A DNA stretch of 31,508 nt from DATBWZ01 sp036514535 (GTDB lineage Bacteria > JAMCPX01 > DATBWZ01): positions 1 through 31,508 of the forward strand of contig DATBWZ010000126.1 of assembly GCA_036514535.1 (NCBI GenBank). The letters are read 5' to 3'. Positions 7,442 through 15,748 of the stretch are shown piece by piece. The translations under genes were made by a program, and so were the position numbers. Every line of letters starts with the position of its first letter. Positions within the stretch are counted from its first letter, which is position 1. The notes beneath the pieces are model-generated. The model was not told the origin of the DNA and made no database searches. It saw only the letters and a list, made by a program, of their open reading frames with translations.

Positions 7442-8803
7442 CTACTTAAAATACTTGTTAAGATCAACCAATGCCTGTGTTGCCGGATTCACTGTGGAAA
7501 CAATCGTCCGCTTTCTTCTGCCTGTCTTAGAATCGCTTTCCCCAAGATTGACCTCAAAAACATCCTTCAACGGCTTGCCGGTTGCATCAAAGATAATCCT
7601 GACCACCGGCATCGTAGTATCATCAGGATTTATCCTTGTAACAAGAGCAATCTCATTTGTATCAAGACGCACAAGGCTGCCGATTGGGTATATTCCGAGA
7701 ACCTTAATAAAAACCTTAAAATATTCAGGGTTAAAAGCTTTGTTAACCATTTTTGTCATTATATCAAGCGCTTCCTTGGGGTCAAACCGCTTCTGATACG
7801 GCCGCAGGGTAGTCATGGAATCGTAGCAATCCGCAATAGATACAATGTTTGTAAGCGAATAAGGCTTTGTTGTAATTGAAGGATAGCCGGATAGATCGTG
7901 TTTTACATGATGTTCATAGATAATCTGCGCGGTGACTTTGTTAATGCCCTCCATCTTAGATGCAATATTATATCCATGGACGGGGTGTTGTTTCATTATA
8001 TCCCACTCCTCGGATGTTAACCGTGTCGGTTTCAGAATTATATTCTTTGGCGTTTCAGTTTTTCCAACGTCGTGGAGAAGACCGGCAAGACCCAGATCTA
8101 TAAGATCTTTTCCAACAAGTTTCAAAGTATTGCCAAGAACCAGGGAAAGTATGCCAACATTGACCGAATGGTTGAAAGTATACTCATCGTAATCCTGTAT
8201 CATTGACAGCCCGATCAATGCGCTCTGATCCTTAAGCATGATTTCAGACATATCAGTGACAATTCTTATTACCTTTGTTGCCTTCTGGAAGTTTCCGATT
8301 CTTGCTTCGCGCATAATTTCCAATACAGCGTTCCTTGCGTCTCCGTATACCTTTTTTGCTCTTGTTTCTATCTCCTTCTCTTCATCCAACTCTTCAATCT
8401 TCCTGGTTACTATATTAACTATACCCCTTTTTGCAAGGGCAAATTCGACTCCGCCGAACTCTTTAAGTTTTTCCGGATCTTCGTTTAGAATCTGAATAAA
8501 TCTATTAAACTCATCCGGGCTAATTCCTTGTTTTATCTGAAGACCTTCAACTTTCCTGTCCTTCAATCTCTTGATAAATTCATCAACCGACTGATTCGCA
8601 TACTGAAATGGTTCCCCGCCCACAACAAGTACCGAATCCACTACGGTCATAACGAGAGAGTTCTTTTCAAAGAGGATAGGCCTTAGCAACTGGATACAGC
8701 GGTCAATCTGCTGCAATACAGCGGGATGGGCTGGGGAATAGTAATTCATTCCCTTCAGGGCGCCGGTAATATTTTTCACTATTTCGCTAAAATCATCTCT
8801 CAT
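7442..8803 (-). CDS. HD-GYP domain protein (probable c-di-GMP phosphodiesterase)
   Basis: A 453-aa soluble protein. Residues 1-140 form a domain homologous to the start of the upstream HEAT protein (MNYYSPAHPAV versus LNFYPQGHPAL). The HD-GYP domain follows at about 185-370: HSVNVGILSLVLG, LLHDVGKTETP with metal ligands His244/Asp245, HPVHGYNIASK, YEHHVKHDLSGYP with Gly306-Tyr307-Pro308, and IVSIADCYDSMTT. The metal and GYP residues are present, so c-di-GMP hydrolysis is expected. The C-terminal part (YPIGSLVRLDTNEIALVTRIN) matches the tail seen after many HD-GYP domains. It starts 9 nt after the HEAT gene stop and lacks a clear Shine-Dalgarno, so translation may depend on the upstream gene. 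Two PilZ proteins in the window are possible c-di-GMP receptors. Confidence 0.88.
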   Translation of the reverse strand: MRDDFSEIVKNITGALKGMNYYSPAHPAVLQQIDRCIQLLRPILFEKNSLVMTVVDSVLVVGGEPFQYANQSVDEFIKRLKDRKVEGLQIKQGISPDEFNRFIQILNEDPEKLKEFGGVEFALAKRGIVNIVTRKIEELDEEKEIETRAKKVYGDARNAVLEIMREARIGNFQKATKVIRIVTDMSEIMLKDQSALIGLSMIQDYDEYTFNHSVNVGILSLVLGNTLKLVGKDLIDLGLAGLLHDVGKTETPKNIILKPTRLTSEEWDIMKQHPVHGYNIASKMEGINKVTAQIIYEHHVKHDLSGYPSITTKPYSLTNIVSIADCYDSMTTLRPYQKRFDPKEALDIMTKMVNKAFNPEYFKVFIKVLGIYPIGSLVRLDTNEIALVTRINPDDTTMPVVRIIFDATGKPLKDVFEVNLGESDSKTGRRKRTIVSTVNPATQALVDLNKYFK

Positions 8804-8812
8804 ATGAAAGGG

Positions 8813-10402
8813 CTATACAGCTATCTCAAATTTACCAGCCATTGAGGATAAGACATTTAAGCAGACATCCTTTGCCTCTCCTTTCTCGTGGATTGCAGAG
8901 TTAAACAATAAGATGATAGAATTCTCTCCTCCGATTTCTCCCATCGCTTGAGACACTATCCCTTTTAAAAACCGGAACCTCTTCCGGAAAAAAAAAGATC
9001 TTTTTTTGAATATTCTGATAAGCGGCTCCATACCCGCCGGCGAACCGATCCTGCCGAGGGCGCCGATAACCTCCTCGAGAAACTTCAGATCTTCAAAGTA
9101 AAGACTCCTGCCCTGAAGGATCTTGATAAAATAAGGAACAGCGAAGGTCTCCCTCACAAGCCCAAGCACATGGGCAGCATAACCACGCAGTTCCGTTTTT
9201 GATTTGAAGAGAACCATAAGCAATATCTCAATTGATTCTTTGGCGCGGATCTTTGAAAGGGTTTTGATAATTTCCCGTTGAACTCTCTCATCCTGATAAT
9301 TAAGCACGCTGACGAGATGGGGAACAGACTGGGGCAAACCCATCGCTCCGAATATAGCGACTACATTTCTCACTACAAACCACCTGTTGTCATTCAGAAA
9401 CGGAATTAGTCTTGGAAGCGCCCTCTCCCCAAACTTGGAAATGGCAAATGCAAGCCTTTTCCGGAAGGTAAGGTTCTGCTCTGTGCCCAGCCTCAGGATC
9501 ATTGTATTCAGCATTGCCTCTCCTATTACTATCATTAGATTTATAATCTCAGCGGGATCGGTTACTTCGTTTGAACATAGACGGTTCACAATTACCGGAA
9601 TTGTCTTGTCGTCGGCAATGCTTTTTAATCCTTCGGAAATATATGGTTTAATCTCTTTTGGCCGTTTGCTCTCTATAAAATGCCTCGTAATAGTGGTCAG
9701 CGCTTTGAAAGCAACATCCACTTTCCCCTGGGTAAGGAGCGATTTTGCATGAGGGATAATAATCTTCAATAACTTTATATAATTGTTTGCATCTTTCAGC
9801 AACTCAAGCTGATTCAGCATCTTAAGTAGCGAGTTCTCTTCTTCAGTCAAAGAAAAATTCAACTGAATAATATCATCTGCGCCTTCCTTGGGTAACCCCT
9901 CTCCCAACTCAAGAATATCATCTTCTTTCAATCTCGCATCTTCTTCCAGGCGGAACATATCGTAGTGAATCTCATTCAGTATAACCCCCTTGACACCCCT
10001 TGAAAATACAAACTTCTCTGCGCCACCCTCAGCACGGAGGATATCCGGATTAATGGTAAGCATCTTTAGAAATACAGTAAATTCTTTCGGAGTTATTCCT
10101 TTCAATATCTGGATTAATCTGAGCTGGCGGAAAAAAAATTCCTGGGCAAGCCCTTTTATTATCTCATTCTGTCTGCTAAAAGGAGAATCCATGTAGTAAA
10201 AACCATCCTTTTTGACAGTAAGAGCCAGAACGCTCTGCGCAAAGAGATACTTCATAAGAACCTCAAACGACTTCTTTAGCACCTGCTTCAGCGCTGGATG
10301 TCCCTGAGGATAGAAATTCAATGCCCTGAGCGCCTTGTTGAATTCTACTAATACATCTTCTATTTCTTTCTGATAGGGAATCTGTTGTTGGACTTTATCC
10401 AT
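8813..10402 (-). CDS. HEAT-repeat protein with HD-GYP-associated N-terminal domain
   Basis: A 529-aa protein. Residues of the first ~145 match the N-terminal domain of the neighbouring HD-GYP protein: ALRALNFYPQGHPALKQ, then LKGITPKEFTVFLKML, GGAEKFVFSRGVKGVI. An acidic linker follows, then HEAT-like repeats to the end (RLIPFLNDNRWFVVRNVVAIFG, LVSVLNYQDERVQREIIKTL, FAVPYFIKILQG, MEPLIRIFKKRS). The start is placed at ATG 10402, not further upstream, because a perfect-consensus promoter lies at 10412-10440 and would sit inside any longer version. First gene of a two-gene operon with the HD-GYP gene. Likely a scaffold or sensor partner of that enzyme; this is inference from shared domain and synteny. 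No enzyme motif is seen. Confidence 0.8.
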   Translation of the reverse strand: MDKVQQQIPYQKEIEDVLVEFNKALRALNFYPQGHPALKQVLKKSFEVLMKYLFAQSVLALTVKKDGFYYMDSPFSRQNEIIKGLAQEFFFRQLRLIQILKGITPKEFTVFLKMLTINPDILRAEGGAEKFVFSRGVKGVILNEIHYDMFRLEEDARLKEDDILELGEGLPKEGADDIIQLNFSLTEEENSLLKMLNQLELLKDANNYIKLLKIIIPHAKSLLTQGKVDVAFKALTTITRHFIESKRPKEIKPYISEGLKSIADDKTIPVIVNRLCSNEVTDPAEIINLMIVIGEAMLNTMILRLGTEQNLTFRKRLAFAISKFGERALPRLIPFLNDNRWFVVRNVVAIFGAMGLPQSVPHLVSVLNYQDERVQREIIKTLSKIRAKESIEILLMVLFKSKTELRGYAAHVLGLVRETFAVPYFIKILQGRSLYFEDLKFLEEVIGALGRIGSPAGMEPLIRIFKKRSFFFRKRFRFLKGIVSQAMGEIGGENSIILLFNSAIHEKGEAKDVCLNVLSSMAGKFEIAV

Positions 10403-10411
10403 TGTTCTATT

Positions 10412-10440
10412 ATTATAAAATAGTAATAAATATGTGTCAA
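10412..10440 (-). promoter_or_regulatory. Perfect consensus promoter of HEAT/HD-GYP operon
   Basis: On the minus strand TTGACA (10435-10440), a 17-bp spacer and TATAAT (10412-10417): full consensus at both boxes. Only 9 nt separate the -10 box from the ATG at 10402, predicting a leader of about 2-3 nt. The -35 box lies next to the edge of the IS remnant. Confidence 0.75.
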
Positions 10441-10459
10441 CTCGCTCAGTACCTGTGGT

Positions 10460-10503
10460 AGGACATCTCAATTGTGACATTTTCGGACATCTAAAATGTC
10501 ACA
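10460..10503. repeat. IS-end-like repeats: inverted TGTGACATTTT and direct GGACATCT
   Basis: Perfect 11-bp inverted repeat TGTGACATTTT (10473-10483) and AAAATGTCACA (10493-10503) with a 9-base centre. GGACATCT occurs at 10461-10468 and again at 10485-10492. Together with the adjacent transposase tail this looks like the terminal region of an insertion sequence. Confidence 0.6.
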
Positions 10504-10509
10504 AGACGT

Positions 10510-10680
10510 TCAAGATACTATTTTATGTTTAGCAATAATTTTTTTACATGATTCAATGAATAGTGTGTCTCCACATTGATTTTGCATAAGCGCATCCTTT
10601 CTTCCCATATAGACATCATCAGGTCTCACATTGCTTAAGGATTCATGGGGTGTTAAATTGTGATGATACGGCTGACCACA
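10510..10680 (-). pseudogene. Transposase (integrase-core, IS3/IS481-like) C-terminal remnant
   Basis: Minus-strand reading gives CGQPYHHNLTPHESLSNV, then RPDDVYMGRKDALMQ and about 25 more residues to a TGA at 10510-10512. The pattern Y-H-x-x-x-P-H-E-S-L-x-N-V-x-P-x-D-V-Y-x-G-R is the typical end of DDE integrase-core transposases of the IS3/IS481 group. Only about 56 residues remain; the catalytic DDE residues and the other IS end are missing, and the fragment is joined directly to the end of the PilZ gene. It is a dead relic, with IS-end-like repeats next to it at 10460-10503. The 10403-10699 interval otherwise contains only the HEAT operon promoter. Confidence 0.7.
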
Positions 10681-10699
10681 CATTACGATATTTTTTCCA

Positions 10700-11188
10700 T
10701 TAACCGACTCTTAATCTTGAAAGAGCAATCTCATCCTCAATCTTCTGTCTTAGGTCTTTGATGTTCAAATAATCCTTTATATATGTAGCGGTCAGGAGTT
10801 CGTTTATTCGTTTCATGTTTGGCGGGTCCTTTGAAAGTAAAAATTTAATCTCTCTCAAAATCCTGTTTTTTTGGGAGACATACTCCTCAATTTTTTTGTA
10901 ATATTCCGCCCTTATCTCGGTAAACTTTATGGCAAAACCAGATTTTTTATATCTTCTTGAAAGAGGTTTTGTCAATCTCCAGGTTACTATACCGGAAAGA
11001 ACCATTTCACCATAACCGGGAAGAATACACGTGACCTTTGTCTGAAAACAATACGGAAGTATTATATCCGTTTCAATAAACATTCCGCCCATGCCGATTG
11101 TGAGGCTCATCCCCTTCCCCGAAAGCTTCTCTGCGCCAAACTGTACTGGCACCCGCAATGTAGCTCTTTGGTAAAATCTTTCTTTCAA
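10700..11188 (-). CDS. PilZ domain protein
   Basis: A 162-aa cytoplasmic protein. The first ~100 residues are PilZ-like: ERFYQRATLRVPVQF contains an RxxxR-type motif (Arg8, Arg12), followed by SLTIGMGGMFIETD in place of the usual D/NxSxxG motif, and strands VTCILPG, VTWRLTK and GFAIKFTEI. The C-terminal ~60 residues are helical and charged. The start is a TTG at 11188, 8 nt after the oxidoreductase gene stop; no better start is visible, so the N-terminus is uncertain. It is the last gene of the tetR-etfBA operon. PilZ domains bind c-di-GMP, but the weakened second motif leaves binding open. The IS remnant begins about 20 nt downstream. Confidence 0.7.
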   Translation of the reverse strand: MKERFYQRATLRVPVQFGAEKLSGKGMSLTIGMGGMFIETDIILPYCFQTKVTCILPGYGEMVLSGIVTWRLTKPLSRRYKKSGFAIKFTEIRAEYYKKIEEYVSQKNRILREIKFLLSKDPPNMKRINELLTATYIKDYLNIKDLRQKIEDEIALSRLRVG

Positions 11189-11196
11189 TTCGGGGC

Positions 11197-13224
11197 TCAG
11201 AGTGATTCCGAGATTACCTCTGCAATATCTTTTATCTTCACGTTTTCCTGCACACCCTTTACTCTTGCAGCATCATCAAACATCGCCATGCAGAACGGGC
11301 ATCCCACAGCAATCAATTCAGCATTGGCAGATTGTGCTTGTTCAAATCTTTCAATGTTTATACGCTTTCCGAATTCCACCTCATACCACATGTTCCCTCC
11401 ACCGGCGCCACAGCAGAAACTTCTGCTATAAGAACGCTCCATCTCAAGAAGGGCTTTATCGCTAACCGACCGCAGAAGCGCGCGCGGCTCCTCATAGATC
11501 ATATTGTATCTTCCAAGAAAACAAGAATCATGGTACACAATTTCTGAACCATTTTTCTTATTAACCTTAATCCTTCCCTCGGAAACAAGGCTGTTCAAAA
11601 ATTGAGAGTGATGCGACACATCAAGATTGCACCCCAGTTGAGCATAATCGTGTTTCAGCGTATTGAAGCAGTGAGGGCACTGTGTTACTATCTTTTTAAC
11701 ATTGTATTTCTTTAATGTGGCGATATTTTCATCTGCAAGCATCTTGAACAAATACTCGTTACCTGTGCGCCTAGCTATCTCTCCGTTGCATTTCTCCTCA
11801 AGCCCGAGCACCGCAAAATTGACTCCTGCTTCCCTAAGCAACTTCACCATTGCAGCGGTAACTTTTTTATTTCTATCATCAAAACTTCCAGCGCACCCGA
11901 CCCAGTACAGTATTTCAAAATCCGGCTTTTCCTCCGCTGTCTTAACCCCGAGATCCTTTAGAAAATCAGCCCTGGACGAATGTCCGATTCCCCAGGGATT
12001 AAAATTATTTTCAAGATTCTTATAAACAGCTGTAAGTTCTTTGGGAAATTTTGACTCCATCATAACAAGTGACTGGCGCATATTTACGATAGCAGGGACA
12101 TGTTCAATGGTAACCGGACACTCCTCCATGCAAGCCTTGCAGGTAGTGCAGGACCAGAGGGTTGTTTCGGAAACGGACCCCATTTTCTGTTCACCCGCTT
12201 CCTTTCCGTGTTTTGCTTCATGTTTATACCATTTCGGAAGCGTATTTCCGATCAGGGGAAGCCGATCTTCTTCTTTAAAAGCGCCGTCTATCATCTTCGT
12301 TCCGTTCACAAAAAGATTTTCATGCAGGGAAGAAAAAATCAGATCTCCCGGCGAAAGGGGTTTGTCTGTCAGCCACGCTGGACAGTTATCCGAACATCGC
12401 CGGCAGTGCGTGCAGGCATAAACATCAAGCAACTGTTTCCAGGTAAACTCCTCAAGTTTGCCAACACCGAAGGTTTCGCTTTTCTCAAAGTCAAGCGGCT
12501 CAGTAAGGATTCCCTTTGGTTTAAGTGTAGAGAAAAATGTGTTGGGCATGGCGCCAATCAGATGGAGGTGTTTTGAATATGGTATATAATTAAGAAATCC
12601 AAATAACAGAATTACGTGGATCCACCATGATGTCTCTTTTATAAGGATTAGCGCTTGCTCGCTGAATTCATAAAATGCTCCGGCAAAGACATTTGAAACA
12701 GGGAGAAAAGAGGCTTCAGTTTCATTTAGATTAATTCTTGCGCCGTTGTAAATAAAACTTGTAAACATGAGCATCCCAATAAGTATAAGTATAAAAAAAC
12801 CTTCAAATTCAAAATCAAGCCTCTTCGGGCGAATGAATAGCCTGTTGAAAAATGCGACCGTTATCGCAATTACAACCCAGGATGCTACAATTTCTTCCAT
12901 TAACTCAAAATAAAGATGCGCATTGCCCGTAAGAAAAGGCAGATGAAAACCCTCATAAAACCCCTTACCTATGTATTCTGTTGACGCCAGACCAATTATC
13001 AGAAAGCCCCAGTATATAAATATGTGCGCAATCCCAACAAGTGGATAGCGGGGCATCTTGAACTGAAAGATCGCATACTTAAAAAAATTCTTTATCCTTA
13101 ATGGAATATTATCAAAGCGCCCCTCATAGCTGCCAAGGAGAAGACGCTTCACAAGGCGAATTATTGTCCTGATGAAAAACCCAAACGAAACCAAAAATAA
13201 AATAGAAAATATTATTGTCTTCAT
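11197..13224 (-). CDS. Membrane FeS oxidoreductase, EtfAB:quinone type (FadF-like)
   Basis: A 675-aa protein. The N-terminal ~230 residues contain about five to six membrane helices (first at MKTIIFSILFLVSFGFF; others around YPLVGIAHIFIYWGFLI, VVIAITVAFF, FFILILIGMLMF, WWIHVILLFGFL). Two [4Fe-4S] motifs follow: CTHCRRCSDNCP (Cys271, 274, 277, 281) and CTTCKACMEECP (Cys359, 362, 365, 369). The C-terminal part has two CCG-type (heterodisulfide-reductase-like) units: ILYWVGCAGSF with EEKCNGEIARR and CPHC, then HDSCFLGRYN, SFCCGAGGGNMW and GCPFC. Such proteins next to etfBA pass electrons from reduced ETF to menaquinone during acyl-CoA oxidation. The ATG at 13224 is chosen over GTG 13233 because GGGAGTG precedes it. 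Context supports the role strongly; the exact direction of electron flow is inferred. Confidence 0.87.
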   Translation of the reverse strand: MKTIIFSILFLVSFGFFIRTIIRLVKRLLLGSYEGRFDNIPLRIKNFFKYAIFQFKMPRYPLVGIAHIFIYWGFLIIGLASTEYIGKGFYEGFHLPFLTGNAHLYFELMEEIVASWVVIAITVAFFNRLFIRPKRLDFEFEGFFILILIGMLMFTSFIYNGARINLNETEASFLPVSNVFAGAFYEFSEQALILIKETSWWIHVILLFGFLNYIPYSKHLHLIGAMPNTFFSTLKPKGILTEPLDFEKSETFGVGKLEEFTWKQLLDVYACTHCRRCSDNCPAWLTDKPLSPGDLIFSSLHENLFVNGTKMIDGAFKEEDRLPLIGNTLPKWYKHEAKHGKEAGEQKMGSVSETTLWSCTTCKACMEECPVTIEHVPAIVNMRQSLVMMESKFPKELTAVYKNLENNFNPWGIGHSSRADFLKDLGVKTAEEKPDFEILYWVGCAGSFDDRNKKVTAAMVKLLREAGVNFAVLGLEEKCNGEIARRTGNEYLFKMLADENIATLKKYNVKKIVTQCPHCFNTLKHDYAQLGCNLDVSHHSQFLNSLVSEGRIKVNKKNGSEIVYHDSCFLGRYNMIYEEPRALLRSVSDKALLEMERSYSRSFCCGAGGGNMWYEVEFGKRINIERFEQAQSANAELIAVGCPFCMAMFDDAARVKGVQENVKIKDIAEVISESL

Positions 13225-13272
13225 AATTCCCACTCCCGTGTTCTATTTTTTAGTCCCATTAATTTAATTTGA

Positions 13273-13294
13273 GGGGACGTCGGATTTACGCCCC
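13273..13294 (-). other. Intercistronic GC-rich hairpin between etfA and FeS oxidoreductase
   Basis: GGGG(A)CGT at 13273-13280 pairs with ACGCCCC at 13288-13294, giving a 7-bp stem with one bulged base. It is not followed by a T run on the minus strand, so it is more likely an mRNA-stability or attenuating hairpin than a true terminator. Confidence 0.35.
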
Positions 13295-13326
13295 CGCAAA
13301 AATTTTTATAACCATCACAGTTATAT

Positions 13327-14313
13327 TTATTCAGCAAGCAACTTCTTAAACTCTTTTGTAAGTTCCGGCACAATCTGAAAAAGGTCCCCAACGATGCCAT
13401 AATCTGCAACCTTGAAGATCGGAGCCTCCGGATCCTTGTTTATTGCTACAATAACTTTTGACGTTCTCATTCCTGCAAGGTGCTGGATTGCTCCTGAAAT
13501 TCCAAGCGCAATGTACAGGCTTGGATTAACTGTTTTGCCAGTCTGCCCTACCTGCTGCGATGGATCTGCGTATCCAGAATCTACCGCAGCCCTTGATGCA
13601 CCTACAGCAGAACCAAGGACATCCGCAAGTTCCTCAATAATTTTGAAATTCTCCCTTGCTTTCATTCCTCTGCCGCCGGAAACAATAACAGATGCCTCAG
13701 TAAGATCGGGCTTTTCACTCTTCGCCTTTATAATCTCTTTTACCCTTACTCTCGGCTTTATGCTGGCGACATCCACATTAACCTTTACTACCTCGGCTTT
13801 TTTGGAAGCATCCGGCTGTTTTAGAGAAAAAACATTAGGCCTGATTGTAGCAGCGGCAATATCGGAGGCACAGACTGAGTCAGCAATTACTTTTCCAGAA
13901 TATATGGGCCTCTGAAAAACAAATTTTTTATCTGAATTCAATTTAACTAAAACACAATCGGAAAGCAATCCTGTCTTCAACCTGGCGGCAAGCCTCGGCA
14001 TCAGGTCCTTGCCGGCAACTGTGGCTCCACCGAGAAGAACCTGCGGTTTTGCGGCATCCGCAGCGCCTGCCGCTGCTGCGGTGTAGAGTTCGGTGTTGTA
14101 CTGGGCAAGAGAGGGATTATCAACAACAAATACCTTCTGCGCTCCATACTGTGCAAGCTGATCGGCTAACCCGCTGACATTATTTCCAATAAGGCATGCG
14201 TTTAACTCAAAGCCCGTATCTTTTGCGATTCCCTGCATTTCACTGAGAATTTCAAATGCAACCTTTTTTATCTTTCCATCTTTTTGTTCTGCGATAACAA
14301 GAATTCCGCTCAT
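13327..14313 (-). CDS. etfA: Electron transfer flavoprotein, alpha subunit
   Basis: A 328-aa subunit that, with EtfB, carries electrons from acyl-CoA dehydrogenases. Seen: the N-terminal nucleotide-binding-like domain (MSGILVIAEQKDGK, GAQKVFVVDNPSL, VLLGGATVAGKDLMPRLAARL). The C-terminal FAD domain (about 200-328) has SGGRGMKARENFKIIEELAD, GSAVGASRAAVDSGYADPSQQVGQTGK, LYIALGISGAIQHLAGM, INKDPEAPIFKVADYGIVGD, the standard FAD-binding signature. AGGAGG upstream of the ATG supports the start. It follows etfB after 15 nt. There is no N-terminal ferredoxin extension, so it is not the FixB-with-FeS type. Neighbours (FadR-like TetR regulator and membrane FeS oxidoreductase) point to beta-oxidation or related acyl-CoA metabolism. 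Confidence 0.96.
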   Translation of the reverse strand: MSGILVIAEQKDGKIKKVAFEILSEMQGIAKDTGFELNACLIGNNVSGLADQLAQYGAQKVFVVDNPSLAQYNTELYTAAAAGAADAAKPQVLLGGATVAGKDLMPRLAARLKTGLLSDCVLVKLNSDKKFVFQRPIYSGKVIADSVCASDIAAATIRPNVFSLKQPDASKKAEVVKVNVDVASIKPRVRVKEIIKAKSEKPDLTEASVIVSGGRGMKARENFKIIEELADVLGSAVGASRAAVDSGYADPSQQVGQTGKTVNPSLYIALGISGAIQHLAGMRTSKVIVAINKDPEAPIFKVADYGIVGDLFQIVPELTKEFKKLLAE

Positions 14314-14328
14314 GACTATACCTCCTTT

Positions 14329-15120
14329 TTATATTATCTTGGCTTCTTCCCGGAGCAGTTTTACCAGATCCTGGACATTCTGAGGAAAATCTGACTGTAT
14401 TATCTTGCCTGCCTTTCTTTCAGGCGGCAATGCATATTTAACAACCTTTGATTTCGCGCCCTTCTCGCCGACGGCATTAGCGTCAAGATTGAGCGCTGAA
14501 GGAGCCGGTTCATCCACCTTTTTCTGTTTTGCTTTCATAATTCCCGGAAGGGACGCATATCTTGGTTCATTTATTCCTTTTGTAACGGCTATGACTGCGG
14601 GAAGATCAATATCCAGCACCTCCTGGGCGCCTCCCTCCACAGTCCTGTAAGCAATTGCTTTTTTATCCTGTGAGACCTCCAGCTTTATAACAAAGTTTGC
14701 CTGTCCCACACTAAGAAGTTCCGCCAGCATACTGGGAACCTGTGCGCTGTCATCGTCAATAGATTGTCTTCCACAGAGAATAATGTCGTGCGGAATGGTC
14801 TTTATAGCGGCAGCAAGGGCATTTGCAACCGCAAAGGTATCTGCTGTCAGGTATGCCGGATCACTGAGATGAATAGCCTTGTCAGCACCCATTGCCAGCC
14901 CCGTACGAATCGCCTCTATTGCCCTCTTTGGTCCGAGAGAAACAATGGTAACTGTTCCGCCCAGTTTCTCCTTGATTTTTATGCCTTCCTCAATCGCGTA
15001 CTCGTCATAGGGGCTGATTATCCACTTGATTCCTTCGCTTTCAATATCCGATCCGTCCGGCTTGAGTTTAATTTTAGTTTCTGTATCAGGGACCTGTTTT
15101 ATACATACGATAATTTCCAT
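14329..15120 (-). CDS. etfB: Electron transfer flavoprotein, beta subunit
   Basis: A 263-aa partner of EtfA. Seen: MEIIVCIKQVPDTETKIKL at the start, WIISPYDEYAIEEG, VTIVSLGPKRAIEAIRTGLAMGADKAIHL, the adenine-nucleotide loop region CGRQSIDDDSAQVPSMLAELL, and DIDLPAVIAVTKGINEPRYASLPGIMKAKQKK, the recognition loop that contacts dehydrogenases. GGAGGTG precedes the ATG. It lies 27 nt downstream of the regulator gene and 15 nt upstream of etfA in one operon. Whether it is bifurcating cannot be decided from sequence alone; the lack of a neighbouring Bcd-like dehydrogenase or second flavin-NADH module argues for the classical electron carrier role. Confidence 0.96.
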   Translation of the reverse strand: MEIIVCIKQVPDTETKIKLKPDGSDIESEGIKWIISPYDEYAIEEGIKIKEKLGGTVTIVSLGPKRAIEAIRTGLAMGADKAIHLSDPAYLTADTFAVANALAAAIKTIPHDIILCGRQSIDDDSAQVPSMLAELLSVGQANFVIKLEVSQDKKAIAYRTVEGGAQEVLDIDLPAVIAVTKGINEPRYASLPGIMKAKQKKVDEPAPSALNLDANAVGEKGAKSKVVKYALPPERKAGKIIQSDFPQNVQDLVKLLREEAKII

Positions 15121-15147
15121 TCCTGCACCTCCAGCAAAAATTTTAAT

Positions 15148-15729
15148 CTATGTTTTTTTTAATCCATTCAAGAAAAGCGTTTCAATTTCCTTTTGACACT
15201 CATCCAGACTGTACTTTTTGCTTAGTGACCAGTGGAGCGTCAGTTCATCAAGAGCGCCAAAAAGCGCTCTTTTAACAATCCCGGGATGAATATTATTTCT
15301 GAACATCCCCTTATCCTGTCCTTCATGGATAATAGACGAGATTACATCAAGATATTCCTTGAACCATACATTCTTATACTCCTTCATGAACTTGTTACTC
15401 TGCCGGAGTTCAAGAGTGATTACTTCCGCAACATGCGGATTTTTCTGTGACATCTGGAAGTGGAGCTCAATAAATCTCCGCAGTTTATCCTGCGGTGAAT
15501 CCATATTACCAATCTCTTCTTTTGCCTTTGATATAAACGTTTTCATAATTTCTTCAAAAAGATGAATCAGTATATCATCCTTGTTCTTGAAATAAATATA
15601 AATGGTTCCGTCAGCTACATCTGCCTCCCTTGCAATATCCGTAACCCTGGCATAGAAGAAGCCCTTTTTTGCAAAAATAACCCCCGCGGCATGGAGTATC
15701 CGCAGATATTTATTGTCCCTGTTTGTCAT
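15148..15729 (-). CDS. TetR-family repressor, FadR-like (fatty-acid degradation)
   Basis: A 193-aa TetR regulator. The N-terminal HTH spans about 1-55: ILHAAGVIFAKKGFFYARVTDIAREADVADGTIYIYFKNKDDILIHLFE. The C-terminal ligand domain includes ELHFQMSQKNPHVAEVITLELRQSNKFMKEY, close to the YsiA/FadR type of Bacillus. The ATG at 15729 is preferred (AGGTAAGG upstream); ATG 15747, abutting the operator, would add 6 residues. It heads the operon with etfB-etfA-FeS oxidoreductase, as B. subtilis fadR sits with etfB-etfA. An 18-bp palindrome over its promoter matches the FadR operator consensus, so autoregulation with long-chain acyl-CoA as inducer is expected. Ligand specificity is inference. Confidence 0.85.
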   Translation of the reverse strand: MTNRDNKYLRILHAAGVIFAKKGFFYARVTDIAREADVADGTIYIYFKNKDDILIHLFEEIMKTFISKAKEEIGNMDSPQDKLRRFIELHFQMSQKNPHVAEVITLELRQSNKFMKEYKNVWFKEYLDVISSIIHEGQDKGMFRNNIHPGIVKRALFGALDELTLHWSLSKKYSLDECQKEIETLFLNGLKKT

Positions 15730-15748
15730 AACCTTACCTGCACGCATA

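Noticed and set aside
12041..12576. Long plus-strand ORFs antisense to the FeS oxidoreductase
   Set aside because: The minus strand carries clear FeS-cluster motifs here; the plus-strand frames are shadows with no conserved pattern.
14329..15120. Electron-bifurcating EtfAB
   Set aside because: No adjacent butyryl-CoA-type dehydrogenase or extra ferredoxin/NADH partner; the neighbouring membrane FeS oxidoreductase favours a quinone-linked role.
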